A stretch of 64,000 bases of DNA, taken from Burkholderia cepacia GG4. GTDB taxonomy: Bacteria > Pseudomonadota > Gammaproteobacteria > Burkholderiales > Burkholderiaceae. Position numbers and translations under genes: made by a program. The notes below the pieces were generated by a model that was not told where the DNA came from, ran no database searches, and worked only from the letters and a program-made list of their open reading frames with translations. Shown here piece by piece: positions 1 to 7,469 of this stretch; the stretch's first letter is position 1; every line of letters starts with the position of its first letter. The DNA lies in NCBI RefSeq assembly GCF_000292915.1, contig NC_018513.1, positions 1 through 64,000 on the forward strand. The letters run 5' to 3'.

Positions 1-110
1 ATTTCTGCAAGAAACTTCGTGTTTCTCAGCAGCGCTGCGTTTTCAGCAGCAGAGAAGCGAGATTATCAACCGTTTTTTAAAACTCGTCAACAACTTTTTT
101 AACTACTTCG
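1..110 (-). promoter_or_regulatory. rRNA operon promoter and leader start (operon lies off the left edge)
   Basis: Read on the minus strand, this has a -35 TTGACG (85-90), a 17-nt spacer and a -10 GATAAT (62-67), with an AT-rich stretch just upstream (about 91-110) that could act as an UP element. The transcribed leader then runs through a TCTCTGCTGCTGA segment and a CAGCGCTGCTGAG hairpin toward position 1. This promoter-leader layout is typical of Burkholderia 16S-23S-5S operons. The 16S gene itself would lie outside the window, so the identification is an inference from the promoter alone. Confidence 0.7.
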
Positions 111-392
111 TTGCGACGACTGCGGTTTAAATTCGTATGCGCTGGGGCTCTACAACTTTCCCTCAACAGCACCGCTTCCCTTCTTCCCTCCCGCGCCGCG
201 TTTCCGTTAGCGCGAAAGAGGCGTGATTCTAAGCACGTGTCCCGATCTCCGCAACCCCCTTTGTGAAATTTTTTTGACGTGCGGTGCCGGGGTCCGTTGA
301 ACGGCCCCAGTGGTCATATATAGGTGACACGGCAAGAGCAGCCACGGTAGCCCGTGGACAACCCCGCCGCATTGAACGCAACCCTCCGTCGC
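111..392. other. intergenic, no feature recognised
   Basis: About 280 bases between the putative rRNA promoter and the cytochrome b561 stop codon. Only short overlapping frames without family resemblance are present. I see no convincing terminator or RNA gene. Confidence 0.5.
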
Positions 393-923
393 TCACCTCC
401 CCACCATCGCCCTCACCACCCCATCCCTCCGGATCAACCCGTGATACAGCGCAGCCGCAAAGTGCGCGAGGAACGTAGCGAAGAACAGGTAAGCCAATAC
501 CCGATGCGCGACCCTGAGCCAGGCAAACGCCACCGGATCAGCCGAGACCAGCGCCGGCAACTGCACGCCGCCACCCAAAGTCACTGGATACCCGCCAGCT
601 GAAAGCATCGCCCACCCGATCAGCGGCATCGCGACCATCAGCGCATACAGCACGAGATGTGACCCGTGCGCGGCGACCTTCTGCCACCCAGGCAAATCGC
701 CAGGCAGCGCCGGCGGCTTCGACACGAACCGCACCACGATCCGCACGCAAACCAGCACGAGCACGGCAATCCCCAGCGGCTTATGCAAAGCCACCAGGAA
801 ATCATGCCGCTCGGATACGGACGCCACCATCCCCACCCCGATGAACAGCATCGCGACGATCATCGCGGCCATCACCCAATGCAGCACCCTCGCCGGCAAA
901 CCAAACGTCGTCGTAGCCTTCAT
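393..923 (-). CDS. cytochrome b561 family protein
   Basis: A 176-residue integral membrane protein with four predicted hydrophobic segments and the expected transmembrane histidines. These are a His in an LHW context near residue 15, HK near 47, two His in the AAHGSH stretch, and late His in the VAHR and ALYHG segments. Members of this family are di-heme b-type cytochromes that move electrons from the quinone pool or other donors across the inner membrane. The ATG at 921-923 overlaps the upstream peroxidase stop by one base (TGATG), so the two are translationally coupled. The cytochrome may supply electrons to the peroxidase at the membrane. A GTG three bases further upstream is a less likely start. 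Confidence 0.85.
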   Translation of the reverse strand: MKATTTFGLPARVLHWVMAAMIVAMLFIGVGMVASVSERHDFLVALHKPLGIAVLVLVCVRIVVRFVSKPPALPGDLPGWQKVAAHGSHLVLYALMVAMPLIGWAMLSAGGYPVTLGGGVQLPALVSADPVAFAWLRVAHRVLAYLFFATFLAHFAAALYHGLIRRDGVVRAMVGR

Positions 924-2011
924 CACCGTCCCTCCGCACTCAACCGCGCCGCGCCGGCCACGCCGGCCTCTTCACTCGTCCTGCGTAGATACGAATCCGC
1001 ATAGGCCGCCGACCGCGCCGCCAGCAACGGATCGCCTGACACCTGAATGCCCTGCGGCAACACCGTCGGGTCGTAATTCACATCGCGGCACGGCCCGCTG
1101 TCCTGCTGCTCCACCCGATCGAGGACGAGCGTCCCCGCATCGATCGTGGTCCGCTGCGCCGGCCAGACCTTCGTCGCGTCGTCCACCGCGTCGCCCGGCT
1201 CCGCCAGCGTGACCAGCAGCTTCCACTTCTGCGCACCGTCCGCGATGCGTCGCGTCAGGTCCTGCTGCAATACATTGGGATCCGCGGCGGTCGCGACGTC
1301 GCCGGCGCCGGCCGTCTGCTCCGGCACGACCCGCCACCGCACCGCCTGGCGCTTGCCGGCCGCGTCGACGAAGTAAAACGCGTTCAGCCCGTAATAGCTT
1401 TCGGTGACGTAGCTCGCGCTCGGCTTCGCACCCTTCACCCAGGTGCGGAACGCGGCCGTCTCCGGATGCGCACCGAAAAACGCCTTCACCTTCGCCGGAT
1501 CGGGCTTGCCCGTCGCCGGATCCGGCCGGGTCGCCAGCAGCTGCGCGTAGAACGCCTTCGGCGTCGCCACCGGAAACACGGGCATCGCGTTCATCCCGGT
1601 CCGCCATTGCTGGCCGTCCGACGCGGTGAGCTTCAGCGCGAGGCTGCGGATCGGCACGCTGCTGTCGGGTGCGTACGGATTCCCGCCCGGCAACGCGAAG
1701 CGCCCGACCACCGGCGTGCGCACCGCCTTGAAGAACGGCGCGACCGAATACGCGCTCGCGGCGCCGTTGCCTTCAAAGTAACCGGTCACGCACACGCCTT
1801 TCGCGTGATTGCGGCGGAAGCCCGGATGCTCGCCGCCGGCCATCTGCAGCGCGTCGACGAGCCGGTGCGGGGTCAGACGCGCCGGCGCAAGCCAGCCGCC
1901 GACATACCCGAACGCCACGGCCACGCCAGCCACCGCGCCGCCGATCACGGTCCAGCGCCACCACCCGCGCCCGGGCTCGCGCGGCGGCGAAGAAGAGGAA
2001 GATTGCTTCAT
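923..2011 (-). CDS. srpA: catalase-family peroxidase, SrpA-like, membrane anchored
   Basis: A 362-residue protein with an N-terminal hydrophobic anchor (about residues 20-42) followed by a catalase-like core. The distal-histidine region reads FRRNHAKG near residue 65, followed by a conserved VRTPVVGRF block. It is much shorter than classical monofunctional catalases (about 480 or more residues), which fits the heme-containing SrpA-type 'catalase-related peroxidase' family. The start ATG has a GGGAG ribosome site upstream. It is the first gene of a two-gene operon with cytochrome b561, and its promoter mirrors that of the divergent ECF sigma gene. This suggests an oxidative-stress module controlled by that sigma factor. 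The gene symbol is by family resemblance. Confidence 0.85.
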   Translation of the reverse strand: MKQSSSSSPPREPGRGWWRWTVIGGAVAGVAVAFGYVGGWLAPARLTPHRLVDALQMAGGEHPGFRRNHAKGVCVTGYFEGNGAASAYSVAPFFKAVRTPVVGRFALPGGNPYAPDSSVPIRSLALKLTASDGQQWRTGMNAMPVFPVATPKAFYAQLLATRPDPATGKPDPAKVKAFFGAHPETAAFRTWVKGAKPSASYVTESYYGLNAFYFVDAAGKRQAVRWRVVPEQTAGAGDVATAADPNVLQQDLTRRIADGAQKWKLLVTLAEPGDAVDDATKVWPAQRTTIDAGTLVLDRVEQQDSGPCRDVNYDPTVLPQGIQVSGDPLLAARSAAYADSYLRRTSEEAGVAGAARLSAEGR

Positions 2012-2048
2012 GGATGCACTCCCGATCGTCAGATCATTGTCGAACGCA

Positions 2049-2078
2049 CGTAGGACGCCACCCGCGCCGCTTTATTCC
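2049..2078 (-). promoter_or_regulatory. ECF-type promoter of the srpA-cytochrome b561 operon
   Basis: On the minus strand, a GGAATAA -35 (2078-2072) is followed by a 14-nt spacer and a CGTCCTA -10 (2057-2051). The GGAAT-type -35 with a CGTC-type -10 is characteristic of ECF sigma promoters. It is the mirror image of the promoter at 2104-2131, with the same spacing. Confidence 0.7.
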
Positions 2079-2103
2079 TCGAAGAAATTTTTCGTATGCT
2101 GAC

Positions 2104-2133
2104 GGAATAAGCGGCGCCGACCGGCGTCCTACG
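2104..2133 (+). promoter_or_regulatory. ECF-type promoter of the sigma/anti-sigma operon (autoregulatory)
   Basis: GGAATAA (2104-2110), a 14-nt spacer, then CGTCCTA (2125-2131), about 36 bases before the sigma-factor ATG. The elements match those of the divergent peroxidase promoter exactly, and the two 30-bp arms form an imperfect inverted repeat around a 25-bp centre. The simplest reading is that the sigma factor drives both its own gene and the peroxidase operon. Confidence 0.7.
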
Positions 2134-2167
2134 CGGCATCTCCACGCTTTCGGCTCCCGGCCCGGCC

Positions 2168-2686
2168 ATGCCACCACACGCCCCCGACGACGACGCGTTA
2201 CGCGAACTCATCCCCAGGCTGCGACGCTTCGCGCTCTGGCTGGCGCGCGACGTCCACGCGGCCGACGATCTCGTGCAGTCGACGCTCGAGCGCGCGCTGT
2301 CGCGCTGGACGAGCCGCCGCGACGACGCGTCGCTGCGCAGCTGGCTCTTCACGATCCTTTACCGGCAGTTTCTCGACGGCAAACGCAGCGCGAAGCGCTA
2401 CGCGTGGCTGCTCGGCCGCATCCGCAGCGACGACGAGCCGCACTGGCCGTCCGCCGAACGCGAAGTGACCGCGCGCGCGACGCTCGAGGCGTTTGGCCGC
2501 CTGTCCGACGAACAGCGCAGCCTGCTGCTGCTGGTCGCGGTCGAGGGCTTCACCTATCAGGAAGTCGCCGACCTGCTCGACGTGCCGATCGGCACCGTGA
2601 TGTCGCGACTCTCCCGCGCGCGCCAGGCGCTGCGCCAGCTCAGCGACGGCGAGCTTCCTGCCCCTTCTTTGCGGTTGATGAAATGA
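2168..2686 (+). CDS. ECF-family RNA polymerase sigma factor
   Basis: A 172-residue sigma factor. Region 2 spans about residues 12-80 (ARDVHAADDLVQSTLERAL). Region 4 with its helix-turn-helix spans about 105-162 (YQEVADLLDVPIGTVMSRLSRARQAL-like, split here as QEVADLLDVP and GTVMSRLSRAR). Its size is usual for the family and there is no extra C-terminal domain. The stop codon overlaps the downstream anti-sigma ATG as ATGA. The mirrored promoters upstream suggest autoregulation and control of the divergent peroxidase genes. The physiological signal cannot be read from the sequence; oxidative stress is suggested by the neighbours. Confidence 0.9.
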   Translation: MPPHAPDDDALRELIPRLRRFALWLARDVHAADDLVQSTLERALSRWTSRRDDASLRSWLFTILYRQFLDGKRSAKRYAWLLGRIRSDDEPHWPSAEREVTARATLEAFGRLSDEQRSLLLLVAVEGFTYQEVADLLDVPIGTVMSRLSRARQALRQLSDGELPAPSLRLMK

Positions 2687-3441
2687 ACAACCTCCATCCC
2701 GACGAACACGATCTCCAGGCCTATGTCGACGGCCAGCTCGACGACGACGCGCGCGCCGCGGTCGAGCGCTATCTCGCGCTGCATCCGGAGAGTGCGGAAC
2801 AGGTGAAGCAATGGCAGCAGGATGCGCAGCGGTTGCGGGCCGCGCTGGAGGGCGTGCGGATGCCTGGCGAGAACCCCGAGCTCGATCCTGCGGCAATTCG
2901 TGCGCGGCGCGCGGAGCGTTCGCGGATGCGGTTCGCGATGGCGGCTTCGTTCGTGTTCTGCATCGGGCTGGGCACGTTCGGCGGGTGGCAGGCGCGCGGC
3001 TGGAACGCGCCGCCGGCCGTTGCGCCGATGAGCGATGCGGTCGAGGCTTACCGGATGATGGTGGTCGATCGGGCCGCGAAGGTGGATTTCCGGCCGACGG
3101 GTGCGGGAGATTTGCAAACCTGGCTCACCAGCCGCGTGGGCGCGTCGGCGAGGCTGCCGGATTTGAGCGCGGCGGGGTTCAGGCCGGTTGGCGGGCGTCT
3201 GTTTGCAACCGGGCATGGCGCGGCTGCGATGGTGCTCTATCAGGACGACGCGGGACGCACGCTGAGCTTCTACCTGCGGCCGCCGGAATCCGCGCACCGG
3301 TTGATGGAAGCCGGCCAACGGGTCGATGGCGCGTTGCTGGCGCGGTATGGGTCGGTGAACGGACTCAACTTCGCCGTGGTCGGACCGGCGGATAGTCTCG
3401 GGGAACAAGCGATCGTGCGGGCGCTCGACGCGCAGACCTGA
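2683..3441 (+). CDS. anti-sigma factor, single-pass membrane protein
   Basis: A 252-residue protein whose first 50 or so residues form a short acidic helical domain (DEHDLQAYVDGQLDDD, then LHPESAEQVKQW). This is followed by a linker, one transmembrane helix near residues 85-105 (AMAASFVFCIGLGTFGG) and a periplasmic C-terminal domain of about 140 residues. This layout is typical of anti-sigma factors that hold an ECF sigma at the membrane. I do not see the HxxxCxxC zinc motif of the ZAS class, so it is probably not a zinc-thiol redox switch. It starts at the ATG inside the sigma stop (ATGA overlap), which explains coupled stoichiometry. Confidence 0.85.
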   Translation: MNNLHPDEHDLQAYVDGQLDDDARAAVERYLALHPESAEQVKQWQQDAQRLRAALEGVRMPGENPELDPAAIRARRAERSRMRFAMAASFVFCIGLGTFGGWQARGWNAPPAVAPMSDAVEAYRMMVVDRAAKVDFRPTGAGDLQTWLTSRVGASARLPDLSAAGFRPVGGRLFATGHGAAAMVLYQDDAGRTLSFYLRPPESAHRLMEAGQRVDGALLARYGSVNGLNFAVVGPADSLGEQAIVRALDAQT

Positions 3442-3541
3442 GTGATACGATGCGCGGCCTCGCGGCCGGCGCTGGACCGTCGCCCGGGTGCCTGATCACG
3501 CGGGCGACCAGGCCTCCGTGTGCCCGCCCACCGCTCAAGCG

Positions 3542-4179
3542 CACAGCGTTTGGAGTCAGTTTGGAATCGGTTGTCCACATCGGGAAGACGGCTCGATGTC
3601 TGGATTGAAAATCGCTGCTCTCACCTTCGTCCTCCACAGCATTTTGAGTGGTTTCCGTGTTGGATATCCACATCGAAGCTTCCATTCTCGATCGCGCTCA
3701 CCGGGCAAGCGCACAGTTTTTTAAGTGCTCTGGTAATTGAGATATCCACATCTCGAGCACCAATGTCATCGATCGCCAATCAGTTGATCGATTCATCACA
3801 TCAAAACGGGCAAAGCCACGCCACACGGGCCTCGCGGCGCGATGAAGCCATCCGCTTCCGGGTGCCAACTCTTTCGTGGCACAGCATTTTGATTGATTCT
3901 AAAGCGGGATTATCAACATCTTTTTCAACATGCTGCGCCGCTCGAATAACTGAATCCTTCCCGGTCTGCCTTTGTCGTGAAACACGCTTCAGGTAAGGCT
4001 GCGAATGTGCCACAGCGTTTTCGATCCGGTTTGCGCCGTTTGTCCACATCCATCGCAACGCTCACACGAGCATGCCATTCCGACATGCTCGTCAGCGCGA
4101 TCACGCCGCCTTCTGCGTTCGCGGCAGAGTTCACGTGCACACAGCATTCTGCCTCCTCAGTCGGCGCAATATCCACACG
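3542..4179 (+). repeat. six bipartite direct repeats, each with a DnaA-box-like half
   Basis: Six units lie at 3542-3581, 3635-3674, 3712-3752, 3880-3920, 4011-4050 and 4140-4179. Each begins CACAG, usually continuing CRTTTTG, and ends in TCCACATC or a close variant. The gap between the halves is 27 or 28 nt in all six, although the interior sequence varies. The right half always contains a nine-base match to the DnaA box TTATCCACA with one mismatch: TTGTCCACA (units 1, 5), ATATCCACA (2, 3, 6) or TTATCAACA (4). Unit starts are 93, 77, 168, 131 and 129 bases apart. No gene in this stretch is credible. A DnaA-binding or titration role is an inference. Confidence 0.75.
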
Positions 4180-4181
4180 CA

Positions 4182-4472
4182 TCAGCGCTGCGGTGGCTTG
4201 GTCCGCCCTGCCACCAGCAAATGGCCATGCCGCTCGCAGAAACACTCGTCATGCCAACCGTAATGCGGATCGGTGCAGACCGAGTGCCGCACATGCGCGG
4301 GCAACGTGAGCGCGCGCAGATGAAGATCGTCACGTAACGCCGCGAACACGCCGCCCTTCGTCGGCCAGTCAGCGCGGACAGGTTTTTCCGGCAGCGCATT
4401 GCCGAACTTCAGTTCCTCGCGAACGATCGCGTCGAGGTCGGCACACAACGGCGCGGGTTGCATGAAGGTCAT
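4182..4472 (-). CDS. small hypothetical protein (DPHYGWHDE motif)
   Basis: A 96-residue frame starting at the ATG that encodes MTFMQPAP. Amino-acid composition looks protein-like: a helical N-terminal half (CADLDAIVREELKFGNAL) and a conspicuous Cys/His-rich C-terminal part (DPHYGWHDECFCERHGHL) that could bind metal. I do not recognise a named family. There is no strong ribosome site and the gene sits between two DnaA-box-rich repeat regions, so it may be an eroding or recently acquired gene. Coding status is moderately supported only. Confidence 0.45.
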   Translation of the reverse strand: MTFMQPAPLCADLDAIVREELKFGNALPEKPVRADWPTKGGVFAALRDDLHLRALTLPAHVRHSVCTDPHYGWHDECFCERHGHLLVAGRTKPPQR

Positions 4473-4828
4473 GATCGATTGCTCGGTTGTCGTGAGGGCG
4501 TGGAATCCTGGCTGAATCTCATCTGTGATCCCGGATTCCCCTGGTGCGGATCGTAGCGAAACTCGTCTGCTGCCTGTGCACACGGTTCGCGACTCGCCAC
4601 CGCGGGATGTTCGCTTACCACCGTCAATCCCAATGACTTCGCTATCGACCAGACGATCTTCGACCCTGTGACGTTCGCGTCGAGGAAGCCGACCGTATCG
4701 AACAGGATCGCCACGCTGTGAACGCCGGCGATTCTACAGATGCGGCGCGTTGGCCCATCGTCCTCACGCATCACAGCCTGTCTCTTTGGTTGTCTGCTCG
4801 CTGCACGCAGTGCATATCCTGCCCGGAT

Positions 4829-5138
4829 CACAGTCCCCGGACTGTGCTTATCCAAGGGTGTTAACAGAGTTCGTATACATACGTAGTGATAGTTAACAAG
4901 CTGGCTGCCTCACAGTGGATAACCTCCGTAACGCACTGATTTTTCAGCACGAAGCGGAATGCATAACCGTAGGCGATGCGCGTGCACAGCTCTGTGGAGC
5001 ACAGAACAACTTTTCGTCGATTCACAGCGGCGCCGACATATCCTCAATCGTTCCACTGTGAATTCAGAGGCTTGCAGGACGGTTATCCAGAGGGAAGTGT
5101 GGATAACTTCACAGCGCGCCGACACGTTTTGCTGTGAC
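4829..5138. repeat. second DnaA-box cluster with short inverted and direct repeats
   Basis: Contains a perfect DnaA box on the minus strand (TGTGGATAA, 5098-5106), 8/9 matches at 4914-4922 (AGTGGATAA) and 5083-5091 (TTATCCAGA), and a weaker TTATCCAAG at 4848-4856. An 18-bp palindrome (CACAGTCC, CC, GGACTGTG) spans 4829-4846. A TTCACAGCG(G)CGCCGACA sequence is repeated at 5021-5038 and 5108-5124. CACAG also recurs near 4985, 5001 and, inverted, near 5056 and 5131. It resembles replication-initiator binding regions but has no dnaA, rep or par gene beside it. Confidence 0.6.
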
Positions 5139-5232
5139 GCCAAGGCATGAAACCCACGTCCTCGGAGCGCCCCAGGCAAGGTCGATCGCCAGCGCTCAGG
5201 ACCCTCGATTCAAAAAATTTTCACGAAGGGGC

Positions 5233-5261
5233 TTGTGCTCCTCAAAAACCCTCTCTATAAT
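5233..5261 (+). promoter_or_regulatory. sigma-70 promoter of tRNA-Val
   Basis: TTGTGC (5233-5238), a 17-nt spacer and a perfect TATAAT (5256-5261), 12 bases before the tRNA 5' end. Spacing and position are what is expected of a stable-RNA promoter. Confidence 0.8.
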
Positions 5262-5273
5262 TCGCGGCTTCTT

Positions 5274-5350
5274 AGGCTCGTAGCTCAGTTGGTTAGAGCA
5301 CCACCTTGACATGGTGGGGGTCGTTGGTTCGAATCCAATCGAGCCTACCA
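5274..5350 (+). tRNA. tRNA-Val (anticodon GAC)
   Basis: A 77-nt cloverleaf. The acceptor AGGCTCG (5274-5280) pairs with CGAGCCT (5340-5346). The D arm is GCTC/GAGC. The anticodon stem CCACC/GGTGG closes the loop TTGACAT with anticodon GAC. The T arm GTTGG/CCAAT has the invariant TTCGAAT loop, and CCA is encoded at 5348-5350. It is preceded by a strong promoter and followed by a terminator. No integrase or duplicated 3' end is seen beside it, so it does not look like an occupied attachment site. Confidence 0.97.
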
Positions 5351-5415
5351 ACGAACAAAATGAAGGGGTCCGGCAGCACGCATTGCCTACAGGCAATCCG
5401 GCTCGCCAAACATAC

Positions 5416-5456
5416 AAACGCCACGCGGCAACATCGCGTGGCGTTTTTCTTTTTCC
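5416..5456 (+). terminator. rho-independent terminator after tRNA-Val
   Basis: The stem ACGCCACGCG (5418-5427) pairs with CGCGTGGCGT (5435-5444) around a 7-nt loop. A T-rich tract follows. Confidence 0.85.
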
Positions 5457-5571
5457 GGCCGAAACAACGCATGCACGTGCCGTTGCATCGTGCGATCCAC
5501 GTAGCAGCCGGCGATCGGCAAAGCAGGGCGCAGAGCGGGGAAAGCGGGCACAAGGCGCCCGCCAGCTACCG

Positions 5572-6453
5572 TCAGTGCAGATGCTTCAACTTGTCAGGAT
5601 TCCGCACGACATAGATCGCGACGATCTTCCCGTCGTCGATCTCGAGCGCGGTGGTCTGCAGCTCACCGTCAGCTTCCAGCGTGACGAACCCCGGTAACCC
5701 GTTGACGAATCCTGCACGCACGAGCGTCGACGCATGCGTGGCGAACAACTCGGCCAGGTACGCGTGCACCTTCATCACGTGCTCGAAACCGAATACCGGC
5801 TTGCCTGCGGCCGTGCGCTTGCCGCCGCCGTCCGCATGCAGGCTCACGTCCTCGGCGAGCATCGCGCCGAGCGCGCGCATGTCGCCGCTGCGCGATGCCG
5901 CGAAGAACGCCTCCGCCAGCTCGATCCCGCGCTGCTTCTCGACATGAAACCGCGGCCGCGCCTCGCGCACATGCGTGCGTGCGCGAGCGGCGAGTTGGCG
6001 GCATGCGGCTGGGTCGCGCTGAATGGTCGTCGCGATCTCGTCGAACTCGAGGCCGAACACGTCGTGCAGCAGGAACGCCGCGCGTTCGAGCGGCGACAGC
6101 CGTTCGAGCGCGAGCATCAGCGGCAGCGTGACGTCCTCCTGTTCATCTTCCTCGACGACCGGCTCGGGCAGCCACGGGCCGATATACGTCTCGCGCTGGT
6201 GCCGCGCGGACTTCAGCTGATCAAGGCACATGCGCATCACCATGCGGCGCAGGAACGCCTCGGGCACGCGCACCTCCGTGCGATCGACGTTCATCCAGCG
6301 GATGAACGCTTCCTGCACCATGTCCTCGGCATCGGCGACGGAACCGAGCATCCGGTACGCGACGCGGATCAGCGTGCGACGCAGCGGATCGAAGCTCGCC
6401 GCTGCGTCGGCCTGGTGTTCGGCGCTGCCCGCGGCCGGATCGAGGCGGGTCAT
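5572..6453 (-). CDS. SigJ-like RNA polymerase sigma factor with SnoaL-like C-terminal domain
   Basis: A 293-residue protein. Sigma region 2 is near residues 25-95 (VAYRMLGSVADAEDMVQEAF) and region 4 near 125-175 (LSPLERAAFLLHDVFG, FDEIATTIQRDPAACRQLAARA). A C-terminal extension of about 110 residues (from RGIELAEAFFAASRSGDMRAL) matches the SnoaL/NTF2-like domain found in SigJ/ECF41-type sigma factors. ECF41-type factors use this extension instead of a separate anti-sigma protein and are commonly next to carboxymuconolactone-decarboxylase-like genes, as here. The start ATG (6451-6453) shares one base with the stop of the AhpD-like gene (TGATG). The longer upstream frame belongs to that gene's shadow. 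Confidence 0.9.
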   Translation of the reverse strand: MTRLDPAAGSAEHQADAAASFDPLRRTLIRVAYRMLGSVADAEDMVQEAFIRWMNVDRTEVRVPEAFLRRMVMRMCLDQLKSARHQRETYIGPWLPEPVVEEDEQEDVTLPLMLALERLSPLERAAFLLHDVFGLEFDEIATTIQRDPAACRQLAARARTHVREARPRFHVEKQRGIELAEAFFAASRSGDMRALGAMLAEDVSLHADGGGKRTAAGKPVFGFEHVMKVHAYLAELFATHASTLVRAGFVNGLPGFVTLEADGELQTTALEIDDGKIVAIYVVRNPDKLKHLH

Positions 6454-6929
6454 CACGCCACCATCTTCGCGGCAGAGGCCTTCGCGTCGGCCGGATCGAT
6501 CCACAGCCCGAAGCCGACGGCAAGCCGGTTCCAGCCGTTGATCACGTTGATCATCACCGTGAGCTTCACCTGTTCCTCCTGGCTGAAGTGGTCGTTCAGC
6601 GCCGCATACGCGGCTTCGTGCGCGCCATGGCCCTCCGACAGTCGCGTGAGCGCGTCGGTCCAGCCGAGCGCCGCGCGTTCGCGGTCGGTGTAGCAGGGCG
6701 CTTCGCGCCACGCGGCCAGCAGGTTGATGCGCTGCTCGGTCTCGCCTTGCTCGCGCGCCTCGACGGTGTGCATGTTAAGGCAGTTCGCACACGCGTTGAT
6801 CTGCGATGCGCGGATCTTGACCAGCTCGATCAGCGTCGGCTCGAGGCTCCCGGCAGCGGCGACCGACACGGCCATCCAGTTCTTCATCAGCGCGGGGGCG
6901 GCGGCAAACGGATTGAGTTTCGCAGTCAT
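6453..6929 (-). CDS. carboxymuconolactone decarboxylase / AhpD-like protein
   Basis: A 158-residue protein with the AhpD-type thiol motif CANCLNMH (near residues 46-53: CxxC followed by His). This is the redox centre of alkyl-hydroperoxide reductase D and related peroxidases. The chosen ATG (MTAKLNPF) follows a strong AAGGAG ribosome site. The longer frame to 7016 has no such signal and an unlikely N-terminus. It is the first gene of a two-gene unit with the SigJ-like sigma factor, the usual ECF41 arrangement, in which the sigma factor controls this gene. Confidence 0.88.
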   Translation of the reverse strand: MTAKLNPFAAAPALMKNWMAVSVAAAGSLEPTLIELVKIRASQINACANCLNMHTVEAREQGETEQRINLLAAWREAPCYTDRERAALGWTDALTRLSEGHGAHEAAYAALNDHFSQEEQVKLTVMINVINGWNRLAVGFGLWIDPADAKASAAKMVA

Positions 6930-7469
6930 GGCTCCTTCTCCTTTCGTGTGGGTTCCGGTGATATGACGAGCGAGCCCCCCGCGGGTGTGACATCGACGCA
7001 AAAAATTCTTCAACAAGCCGGGAAGCGCGGTTGAACGGGACGCCGACGCTCGCGCATCGGCTGCATGATGCGGTTCCTCCGACGAACCCGCGTCAAGCTT
7101 TCACGAGTGCCGCGCGGTTGACATGGGCCGTCAGTAGCGAGCACGCGCGGGCATGCGCATTGCATCCACGTGCCGAGCCCCACCATGACAGGCGCCGGCG
7201 GCTTGTCACACCGCCGTCCCGTTCACCCCGCATGCTTTCATTTTTCTTTCGCTTTGGTTGCGCCCGAAATCCGATTCGCGACGTTCACATTTCTGGCCCA
7301 TACTGTTCTGCACGGGCAGATGAAGTGATGCCGCATCAGCGGCCCGGCACGCGCCGGCTGCCCGACGATGCAGCAACGAAGATCGCACGTCAGCCGCGCG
7401 CATCCGAGCGCAAGGCTTTCCTTTTTCCGGCAACGCAACGCAGCGAATCGCGACGTGGACGGTAAACCG
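6930..7469. other. 540-bp divergent intergenic region between the AhpD-like gene and egtB
   Basis: Only incoherent short frames are present. It presumably holds promoters for both divergent genes, but I could not identify ECF41-type or other elements with confidence. Confidence 0.5.

Larger units (their letters stand above)
4473..5273. other. non-coding stretch with DnaA-box cluster, upstream of tRNA-Val
   Basis: A minus-strand frame at about 4469-4855 has mixed composition and no recognisable domain, so I do not call it a gene. The remainder (about 4829-5140) is AT-richer than the genome and dense in CACAG and TTATCCA motifs, described separately. The tRNA-Val promoter closes the segment. 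Confidence 0.5.

Noticed and set aside
3442..4060. Several short reading frames on both strands across the bipartite repeats
   Set aside because: They are interrupted, overlap each other and have no protein-like composition or ribosome sites; the repeat structure explains the sequence better.
3542..4179. CRISPR array
   Set aside because: Units are bipartite with variable interiors and irregular spacing of 77-168 bases, not identical repeats with uniform spacers, and no cas genes are present.
4469..4855. 128-residue minus-strand frame upstream of the small hypothetical gene
   Set aside because: Composition is mixed, it overlaps a DnaA-box palindrome, and no recognisable domain or start signal is present.
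4829..5138. Main chromosomal origin (oriC)
   Set aside because: DnaA boxes are present, but rpmH, dnaA, dnaN, gidA and parAB are absent and flanking gene orientation does not switch here; kept only as an initiator-binding candidate.
5274..5350. Genomic-island attachment site at tRNA-Val
   Set aside because: No integrase, no duplicated tRNA 3' end and no composition change directly downstream.
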